Source: Thermoflexales bacterium | Lineage (GTDB): Bacteria; Chloroflexota; Anaerolineae; B4-G1; SLSP01 | Length of the DNA: 5,620 nt | Direction of reading: 5' to 3' | Assembly: GCA_007130345.1 (NCBI GenBank) | Contig: SLSP01000003.1 | Span: forward strand, 1 to 5,620 | Shown here: positions 1 through 5,620 of the stretch, one piece after another | Layout: each line of letters starts with the position of its first letter | How positions within the stretch are numbered: the stretch's first letter is position 1 | Notes under the pieces: generated by a model | Seen by the model: the letters and a program-made list of their open reading frames with translations, nothing else | What the model was told of the DNA's origin: nothing | Databases searched by the model: none | Translations under genes and position numbers: made by a program

Positions 1-3000
1 CCAGAGTACAAGTTCACCGGTTGCGGCCAAGAGGGCCAGCCCCCGGCCATTCGAGCTAATGGTCGCTTTTCTAAATTCTTCGCCTGACTGGGCTAATGTG
101 CGGATCAACTGAACGTTTTGAATGTCCCATTGGTATATCTCAGCTGGCGACAGCGTGGACAGGCGATTTTGATCGTAAGCAACAGATAACAAGGTTGTGC
201 TATCCATATCAAAAACCAAGCGACGAACAGGTACATGGTGCCCAATTAATAACTGAGAAGTGGGCGGATATTGGCCTAAGTCCCACAGTATAATCACGCC
301 CGCCTCGTCACCAGAGGCAAGATACCGAGCATTAGGACTAAACGCAACACTGACAACCGCCGCATTATGTCCAAACAAAAACATATCAAATTGGGGATTG
401 TGCCCTAGCGCGGTAAACAGGCTGTTTCGCGCCTCAACCGTATCGGTCACACGGCGGGCTTGGACGCCTAGCAAAAGAGCTAGATCAAACTCGTTATCCA
501 GAAATTCAGGCGAGCGAAAAGCCAACAGTCGGGACTGGGCAATGTTACGTTCGGCTTCAGCTTCCTGGCGCGCTATAGCCTCCAGAGTCGCCGCCGCTTG
601 CGCCAGATTACTCTGGATAAACGCAAACACCGCCAACGCCGCCAACATCACGATGACGCCTACCACCGTAATGAACAGCCGCCGCCCATCCTTGCGCCGC
701 CGTTCCACGCTGCGCTGCACAAAGTTCAACTCCAACTGGTTCAGCCAATGCCCCTCCACAGCTTGCAAGGGTGTCCTGCGCCACAGGTCGCGGAAGCGCC
801 CCCATTGCTGCGCCACCCAACTACGTTTGACTGTCTCAAGACTGCCGGCCAACACTTGTTCCACCTGCGGCAGGCGCGGGTCTTCGTTCCAGAGCAGGTT
901 GGCTTTGGTGCGTTCATTCGTCTCGGCGGCCCATTCGTCTGCGGTTTGCGTCAGGCGGCGCTGCAAGGGCAGGGACTCCTCTGCCTCCCGGTGCCATGTC
1001 AGCAACTTGTCCCAGGCCCGTACCAGGGCGTCGTGCGCCGGTTCGACGTAGGCGACGCCTTCCTCGGTCTTGCCGCTCACAAGCAGGCGCGCGGCGGTCA
1101 GGCGTTGGATCACTTCCGCCACGCGCGCGTTCTCCGCCTCGTCGGGATAGACCAACTCCGCGCGCGGAACGCGCCGCCGCGCCAGTTCGCCGCCCTCGCT
1201 GGCGATCATCCGCAACATCACCCGCTGCATCGTCGCCTGGTGCGCCGCATCGGGCAAGCGATTGTATTCTTCGGTGGTGCGGCTGCGCAGCGATCCCACC
1301 ACGCCGCCCAGGGCTTCGTAGTCGGCCTGGTTCAGCGCGCGGTCGTCGCCCCGGCGCTCCACATACTTGATATACAGCTCGCTGAGGGTGAAGGAGAGCA
1401 GCGGCAGCGCGCCCGGCGTCTGGATCACCTCGTCAATCAGGCGATCCACCAGCGCGGGCGGCTCGAAGTACAGCACGCGCACACTCGCCGGCCCTTCGAT
1501 GGCTTCGCGTAACTCCGCCTGGCTCATCGGCGGGATGACAAAACGCGCCGCCGTCCACCGCGCGTCCAGGGCGCTCCCCACAAACTGCGGCGCGAAGTCG
1601 GAGCGCAGCGTCAGGACGACGCGCAGTTGCTCCGGCAGCGCGGCCAGCGCCGCTTCCAGCAATGTGAGGAACTGCTCGCGCTCGTGGTCGTCGCGGCAGA
1701 GGGTGATCAGCTCCTCGAACTGGTCAATCACCAGCAGCAACTTCTGCCCCGGATGGAGGCGCGTCCAGTTGACGAGTACAGTGAGCAACAGTTCCCCGAT
1801 CTGAGGGGCGCGCGCGCCGATGTGGCTGACCTGCTCGTAGGCCGGCAAGTGATGGTGCAGCAGCGATTCCAATTCGCGCAAGGGCGACTCGGTCGGACGC
1901 AGTGGGGGTAGGATGTACCACGCCTGCACGGGGGATTCGCGGCCGGCAATTTGATCCGCCAATCCGGTGCCGCCCAAATGGGGTAACAGCCCGGCCTTGA
2001 CCACGCTCGATTTGCCCGTGCCAGACGCGCCGAGCACCACTGTCAACGGTTGGCGTGTCACCGTCTCCGCCAGCGTCTTGACCAGCGCCGTCCGCCCGAA
2101 GAACAACGCGGCGTGCTCTTCCTCGAAGGCTTGCAGGCCGCGATAGGGGTTGTTGTCGAAGCTGAGTTCCGGGGCCGGGGGCAGGTTGAGCGCGTGACCG
2201 GGCACCTGGAAGATGTACTCGCCCTTGCCGTGCTTCTTCAGCGGCCACAGGCCGGGCGTCTGGTAATGGCCGGCCTGGGCTTCGGCCTGGATTTCGACGT
2301 AGTCGCGCAGGTAGAGGTACAGTTCCGCCGCTGTGATGATGCCATCCCCGCCGCCGGCCGGCACCAAGTCGCCCGCGCCGCGCAGCGCCGCGAACAGCGC
2401 GCGCGCAAACGGCGAGTGTTCCCCGGCCGCGTCGCCGCGCGCGCCCAGCACGTCGCCGGCCAGCACATCCAGCGCCTTCTGGTCGTAGGCCGCCGAGGTG
2501 AGCACCTGCCAGGCCGGGTCGCGGATGAAACGCTCGTAGCGTTCTTTGTGGATGACCTCGGGCAAGGCAGAGAAGGCGCGGGTGCTGGCCCAGCGCATCG
2601 CCCCGGCAAAGCAGCAGTCGAGGATGATGAGCATATGGCGGCAGTCGAGCGCCATCAGCGCGTCGTGGAATTCGTCCATCCGCAGGAACGTGCTGCGGTC
2701 TTCGGGCCGGCCATCCTGCGGCACCAGGTAGCCGGCCGGCCCGTCGTCGCCTTCCAGCGCGATGCCGTGCCCGGCGAAGTAGAAGACCACCCGGTCGTCG
2801 GCGCTGACCTGGCGTGGCAGTTCGTCTTGCAGCAACGTCCGGAGCCGCGCCAGGGTCACATCTTGGGTGAGCGTTTGCACTGCGTAGTCGTACTCGGTGT
2901 GCAGGATGCCGGCCAACACTTCTGCGTCCCGCACGGCGGTGCGGAGCGGGACGATGCCATGCCGGTAGTCGTTGATGCCGATGACGACGGCCAGACTGTG

Positions 3001-3087
3001 GGTGAATTCCAGCGCGCGCGCCTGCTCCTCTGGGTCTTCATCGCCGAAAAACAGCGCGCGGTGTGGGGAAACTGGCATTTCTTTCAT
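1..3087 (-). CDS. Caspase-nSTAND1 NTPase-transmembrane-WD40 protein (3' end beyond window)
   Basis: A large predicted signalling ATPase-protease; 1029 codons are open from ATG 3087 to the left edge, with no stop reached. Visible modules in order: (a) caspase/peptidase C14 domain, about residues 28-265, with VVIGINDY at 34-41, S1-pocket candidate Asp54, catalytic His107 in YFAGHG and catalytic Cys159 in LDCCFAG; (b) nSTAND1-type NTPase from about 312 (NNPYRGLQAF), with Walker A GASGTGKS at 353-360 and Walker B LLLVIDQFEEL ending near 460 (Asp455), followed by a conserved EPAHDALVRAW near 685; (c) basic run RRRKDGRR (796-803) and one hydrophobic helix (about 804-824); (d) a short Glu/Ala-rich helix; (e) WD40 blades from about 905, ending in LWDL (W935-D936) and QWDI (W987-D988), with a third blade reaching the edge at W1029. 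STAND proteins are ligand-triggered oligomerising switches, so this is probably a sensor with a protease output. ATG 3087 is chosen over in-frame ATG 3078 because it has AGGAG 8 nt upstream. It lies 15 nt after the upstream caspase gene. The trigger is unknown. Confidence 0.93.
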   Translation of the reverse strand, partial: MKEMPVSPHRALFFGDEDPEEQARALEFTHSLAVVIGINDYRHGIVPLRTAVRDAEVLAGILHTEYDYAVQTLTQDVTLARLRTLLQDELPRQVSADDRVVFYFAGHGIALEGDDGPAGYLVPQDGRPEDRSTFLRMDEFHDALMALDCRHMLIILDCCFAGAMRWASTRAFSALPEVIHKERYERFIRDPAWQVLTSAAYDQKALDVLAGDVLGARGDAAGEHSPFARALFAALRGAGDLVPAGGGDGIITAAELYLYLRDYVEIQAEAQAGHYQTPGLWPLKKHGKGEYIFQVPGHALNLPPAPELSFDNNPYRGLQAFEEEHAALFFGRTALVKTLAETVTRQPLTVVLGASGTGKSSVVKAGLLPHLGGTGLADQIAGRESPVQAWYILPPLRPTESPLRELESLLHHHLPAYEQVSHIGARAPQIGELLLTVLVNWTRLHPGQKLLLVIDQFEELITLCRDDHEREQFLTLLEAALAALPEQLRVVLTLRSDFAPQFVGSALDARWTAARFVIPPMSQAELREAIEGPASVRVLYFEPPALVDRLIDEVIQTPGALPLLSFTLSELYIKYVERRGDDRALNQADYEALGGVVGSLRSRTTEEYNRLPDAAHQATMQRVMLRMIASEGGELARRRVPRAELVYPDEAENARVAEVIQRLTAARLLVSGKTEEGVAYVEPAHDALVRAWDKLLTWHREAEESLPLQRRLTQTADEWAAETNERTKANLLWNEDPRLPQVEQVLAGSLETVKRSWVAQQWGRFRDLWRRTPLQAVEGHWLNQLELNFVQRSVERRRKDGRRLFITVVGVIVMLAALAVFAFIQSNLAQAAATLEAIARQEAEAERNIAQSRLLAFRSPEFLDNEFDLALLLGVQARRVTDTVEARNSLFTALGHNPQFDMFLFGHNAAVVSVAFSPNARYLASGDEAGVIILWDLGQYPPTSQLLIGHHVPVRRLVFDMDSTTLLSVAYDQNRLSTLSPAEIYQWDIQNVQLIRTLAQSGEEFRKATISSNGRGLALLAATGELVLW

Positions 3088-3095
3088 TAGTTTTG

Positions 3096-3100
3096 CTCCT
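3096..3100 (-). promoter_or_regulatory. Ribosome binding site of the caspase-STAND-WD40 gene
   Basis: AGGAG on the minus strand, 8 nt before ATG 3087 and inside the 15-bp gap after the TAG at 3105-3103. The motif context (CCAGGAG, 8-nt spacing) matches the one before the upstream gene, so both cistrons are expected to be translated with similar efficiency. It selects ATG 3087 over the in-frame ATG at 3078. Confidence 0.8.
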
Positions 3101-3102
3101 GG

Positions 3103-5132
3103 CTACACCAGCGGGCGGATAAGTTGAAACTTGAGTTCCGTCGTCATCCATGCATCCTCCACCGCTGCGGCCCCCGGCCGCAGTGCGCGCGTCCCGTACA
3201 TCGCCTGCCCCAGCAGCCGGGTCAGGGCGGAGTCGCTACTGGGGATGACGCGGGTGTCGAAGGCCGACTTGAGCGCGGGCTGTTGCAGAATCTCGAAATC
3301 GGCCTCGACAACGGTGGCGAGACCTTGAGCCATTGCGTCGCGGTCGGCATTTCCGGCGGCAGGCGCGGCGACAACTGCGCTTTGCGGTCACGCGATAAGC
3401 CAATCGCTATGGCCCTGCCGGGCGCTAACGCCTCGTGCGCGCCGCGCACCCGGGGATGCAACAGCCGCACCGACCAATCGTAGCTGAAAGCGAAAAGAGC
3501 CACATAGAGCGGTTGCGGCGCGTGGTTGGTGATCTCCAGCACAATCTTCTCCCCGACAGCGACCTGGATATCCGCGCCGGCGGCAGTCTCGAAAGGCCGG
3601 GCGACCGGTGCCTGGGTGTGCGGATCGAAGTCCAGCCGCTTGACGGCCAAGTGGACGGCCCCGGCCAAGGCGGAGTCGGGGTCGGGATTGCGCAGGTGCA
3701 GGGCGTTGTGATAGCGCACCAAATGGGTCAGGTCTTGCGCCAGCCCGTTGAGCGCGGCCATCTGGAACGGCGCGACCAACCGTTGCCCGATGCTATTCTG
3801 GATTTCCAGCCGATCCTCTATGGCCTGTACGCGGAACTCGGCCGGCGCGCCGGGCGGCGCGAGCCTGACGTAGGGCGCGGTGTCTTCCGCCGTCAGGCGT
3901 GTTTCCAGGGCCGCGAGCAGCGCCGGGTCTGCCACATCCAGCGCCACCGGGCGCTGGAGCGCGCCGTGATTGAGCCGGTAGATGACGGCGCGGGCGTGCA
4001 GCGGGATAGCGGCGGCCCCCTCCACAACGCGACACGCGCAGCGGGCAGCTTGAGCCTGCTCCACGCTCACGGTGGCGAGCGGCGGGCCGGCCTCCGCCAG
4101 GGTGCGCGTCTCCGGCGGGTAGACGTGCAACAGGCTGCCGGCGCGCAGGTTGTGTACCGCGCCGCCGTCCAGCCAGAGTAGCCCGCTGTCCAGGTCGCGG
4201 TCAAGCACGTTGAGGAACACATCCCGCGCCGGACGCACGCCGCCAAACACCAGGCGGTCGCGGTCGCCCTCGCACTGCGGCATCTGGTGGGGATACTCCG
4301 CGTTGAGGACGTAACGAATCCGCTCGTGCAATTCACGGTACAGCAACGGGCGATCGGGCGTCATCCGCAGCAACTCCTGGATGAGGAAGTAGGTCAGCGC
4401 GCCGTATTGTGAGATGTCGTCGCTGTCCCAATCCACGTACTCGTTGGCCTCCTCGCGGTCGCGGCAGGCGGCCAACAGGACGTGCTGCGGCCCCACCGTC
4501 CACCCGCTCGGCCCGGTCAGGCTGCGCGTCCCCGCGCGCATAACGGGAGCGCGCGCCGGTTGCGGGCGCGGTTGCGGCCGCGGCTGCGGGCGCAAATCGG
4601 GCGGGCTGCGCCGGGTGGGGAGCACTGTCGGCTTGATGTCGCGCGTGCCGGAGCCGGAATGGCAACAGTCGAGGATGACGGTGATGTTGTCCGAGTAGCG
4701 CGCCAGTTCGTCCAGCCACTCGCCCAACTCCCAATCCTTGATGTCATAGACGCCCGGCGTCCGGCTGTCGTGGGGGACGATGGTTTCATCGAAGCCGTCG
4801 GGTTCGCGCCCGGTCTCGTCAAGGGCCTGCGAGCCGTGGCCGCTGTAGTGGAACAGGAACGCGGGGGGCGCGCCCGGCTTCCCAGCCTGCGCCCAGGCTC
4901 GCGCGGGCGCGAGCAGGTGTGCCTGGAAAGCGGCGACGATGGCGGCGTGAGTGGCCTGCTGATTCGTCAACACTCGGATGTGGTCGTCCGGCACGGTGAA
5001 CTTGTCGCGGAGCAAGTGCGCCATAGCCATCACATCGTTGACGCAGCCGCCCAACGGGGGCATCATCGTGGGATTGGCGTAGTCGTTGATGCCTACGAGC
5101 AAAGCGTACATCTGGGTGTCAGAGGTGCGCAT
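3103..5132 (-). CDS. Stand-alone caspase-family (peptidase C14) protein, with a -1 frame interruption near its 3' end
   Basis: Predicted cytoplasmic cysteine protease of the metacaspase/orthocaspase type; no signal peptide is visible. ATG 5132 is chosen because the caspase fold starts at once (ALLVGINDY at 10-18) and AGGAG lies 8 nt upstream. Key residues: Asp33 in GGCVND, His99 in YSGHGSQ, and Asp155-Cys156-Cys157 in LDCCHSGSG, with Cys157 the expected nucleophile. An Arg/Pro-rich loop (about 164-205, including three RPQP units at 181-192) separates the p20-like part from the p10-like part (LLAACRDREEANE, then GALTYFLIQELL). Residues about 290-510 are beta-rich and unassigned. About 515-620 resembles DUF4384 (VGEKIVLEITN from 526, then an aromatic DWSVRLLHP segment). 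The open frame ends at 3222 (636 aa). However, family-like sequence (ATVVEADFEIL to the end at 3103) continues in another frame after V604, so the intact protein would have 676 aa. This is either a sequencing or assembly error or a recent lesion. It is first in the operon. Confidence 0.9.
3319..3320 (-). other. Frameshift site: one base apparently missing in the caspase gene
   Basis: Reading from 5132, the codons CTC AAG GTC (L602-K603-V604, ending at 3321) fit the family. After them the same frame gives 32 residues of Ser/Pro/Arg-rich low-complexity sequence to a stop at 3224-3222. From 3318 the other frame reads A-T-V-V-E-A-D-F-E-I-L and runs to TAG at 3105-3103, with normal composition and a family-like DAWMTTELKF end. 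Restoring one base in the TC at 3320-3319 (for example TTC, Phe) gives LKVFATVVEADFEIL. In the normal frame the alternative reading has a stop at 3390-3388, so the crossover must lie between about 3387 and 3300. The natural join is at 3319-3320. No X-XXY-YYZ slippery heptamer is visible there, so programmed -1 frameshifting is unlikely. Confidence 0.85.
4558..4593 (-). repeat. Three tandem 12-bp units encoding (RPQP)x3
   Basis: On the + strand the units are GGTTGCGGGCGC, GGTTGCGGCCGC and GGCTGCGGGCGC at 4558-4569, 4570-4581 and 4582-4593; they differ at single positions. On the minus strand they encode three RPQP units at residues 181-192 of the stand-alone caspase, in the loop between the catalytic-Cys strand and the p10-like part. 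Because the unit is a multiple of three, copy-number changes would keep the reading frame. Confidence 0.85.
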
Positions 5133-5140
5133 AACGATTT

Positions 5141-5145
5141 CTCCT
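5141..5145 (-). promoter_or_regulatory. Ribosome binding site of the stand-alone caspase gene
   Basis: AGGAG on the minus strand, 8 nt before ATG 5132. It fixes the start at 5132 instead of the longer in-frame extension that reaches GTG 5612. A small inverted repeat (GTCC-CC-GGAC) sits just upstream of it in the leader, too weak to call a regulatory hairpin. Confidence 0.8.
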
Positions 5146-5210
5146 GGAAGTCCGGGGACCAAAACGATGACAATTGCAAGGCCGCGCTTTGAGGACAGGG
5201 CGGTATTTTC

Positions 5211-5239
5211 AGTATAGTGTAATGTACGCCGGAAGTCAA
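5211..5239 (-). promoter_or_regulatory. Sigma70-type promoter of the caspase operon
   Basis: On the minus strand, TTGACT (5239-5234) and TATACT (5216-5211) are separated by exactly 17 bp. Each hexamer differs from consensus (TTGACA, TATAAT) at one position. The DNA just upstream (about 5240-5265) is AT-rich with A and T runs, like an UP element. The predicted start of transcription is near 5204, giving a leader of about 72 nt before ATG 5132. No second comparable promoter is apparent before the downstream gene, which supports co-transcription of both genes. Confidence 0.75.
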
Positions 5240-5620
5240 AAATTTTCTCATATAGATTTTGGAATCTCGGTATCTTTTGCGCTAAAGATCTACATTTTGC
5301 GCAGCAGCCAGTCCGTGCCAAACGTGGATTTTCAGCGGCCCACAGCGGCACGCGATCATCACGGTTATGTTGCCCGCTGGTTGGCGCTGCCGAACGCGGG
5401 GGCGGATAGTAGCATGCCCACACGGTGAAAATCGTAAGCAGCAATGCCCCCAAGCTGATCCGGCACCTTACCCGATAGAGCTTCCGCGCTTCGGGCCGCG
5501 CTGCTTCCAGCCCTCTGCGGCGCGGCATAATAGTTTGTGCTTTCTTGGGGGGCAAGTATACTTGCGCCATAAGTATTCGAGGCCGTGAGCCCGGTATTGA
5601 CGGCAACGGCACACCAGTTA
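5240..5620. other. Upstream stretch without a convincing gene
   Basis: Nothing recognisable is encoded here. The minus-strand frame of the caspase gene stays open back to the window edge, with candidate starts GTG 5612 and ATG 5570. It would encode an Arg-rich region and one hydrophobic segment (ISLGALLLTIFTVWAC, near 5460-5415). Two short + strand frames overlap it (5174-5428 and 5367-5588); none has a family motif or a clear ribosome binding site. The part next to the promoter (about 5240-5300) is AT-rich. It is best read as intergenic or as the degraded end of a neighbouring region. Confidence 0.5.
5552..5565. repeat. 14-bp perfect palindrome upstream of the operon
   Basis: GCAAGTATACTTGC is its own reverse complement. 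It lies about 310 bp upstream of the predicted promoter, so it is more likely to belong to a gene to the right of the window than to this operon, if it is functional. The motif AAGTAT recurs at 5571-5576. A perfect 14-mer palindrome is expected by chance roughly once per 16 kb, so the operator reading is weak. Confidence 0.3.

Noticed and set aside
598..1512. Long + strand reading frame (304 codons)
   Set aside because: It lies antisense to the NTPase and membrane-proximal part of the large gene, which has clear motifs. Its His/Arg/Gln-rich product shows no family pattern and reflects GC-rich antisense codons.
2050..3090. Long + strand reading frame (346 codons)
   Set aside because: It lies antisense to the caspase and Walker A region. 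The product is Val/Arg/His-rich with no motif, a typical shadow of a GC-rich gene.
3165..3183. 8-bp stem, 3-nt loop hairpin (CTGCGGCC and GGCCGCAG)
   Set aside because: It falls inside the restored C-terminal coding part of the caspase gene, has no following T-run on either strand, and encodes a plausible RPGAAA segment; it is probably a by-product of GC-rich coding sequence.
3313..3330. Programmed -1 ribosomal frameshifting in the caspase gene
   Set aside because: No slippery heptamer or clear downstream stimulatory hairpin is seen at the join, and a single missing base explains the data more simply.
3435..5192. + strand reading frames at 3435-4181 and 4482-5192
   Set aside because: Both are antisense to the stand-alone caspase gene and have no ribosome binding site or recognisable domain.
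5535..5562. Possible + strand promoter with TATACT at 5557-5562
   Set aside because: The -10 matches well but the best -35 (TTGTGC, 16-bp spacing) matches only three positions, and no gene starts on the + strand in what remains of the window.

Overview
The window holds two genes on the minus strand, in the order caspase, then caspase-STAND-WD40. They form what looks like a compact two-gene operon behind one strong promoter. Both products carry a caspase-fold (peptidase C14, metacaspase/orthocaspase-like) domain with an intact His/Cys dyad. I see no tRNA, rRNA, CRISPR array, transposase or integrase. The GC-rich codon use, the caspase-nSTAND1-membrane segment-WD40 architecture and the style of the linkers fit a filamentous or otherwise large-genome bacterium, with Chloroflexota (Anaerolineae/Caldilineae-like) my first guess and Cyanobacteria second. 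This is an inference from protein style; no phylogenetic marker is present.

Layout, in transcription order from right to left. (1) 5620-5133: about 490 bp without a convincing gene. It contains a near-consensus sigma70-type promoter (TTGACT, 17 bp, TATACT at 5239-5211), a 5' leader of about 70 nt and a 14-bp palindrome at 5552-5565. (2) 5132-3103: a stand-alone caspase-family protein with an Arg/Pro-rich loop just after the catalytic cysteine, a beta-rich middle region and a C-terminal DUF4384-like domain. The gene is interrupted by what looks like a single missing base at 3319-3320, about 70 codons before the natural end. (3) 3102-3088: a 15-bp gap with a Shine-Dalgarno sequence. (4) 3087-1: a large protein that runs off the left edge (1029 residues visible). 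It has an N-terminal caspase domain, an nSTAND1-type P-loop NTPase, a basic stretch followed by one transmembrane helix, and WD40 blades.

How they may work together (inference): the STAND NTPase with its WD40 propeller is a typical sensor/switch, its own caspase domain is an output, and the first gene supplies a second protease of the same predicted basic-P1 specificity whose Arg-rich loop is a plausible cleavage target. The pair would then be a candidate bacterial cell-death or defence module with a protease cascade. Two further points support a closer look. The positive charges before the membrane helix predict that the WD40 propeller lies on the opposite side of the membrane from the protease and NTPase. 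The WD40-encoding DNA (about 1-540) is also far less GC-rich than the rest of the same gene, as if the sensor module had been exchanged.
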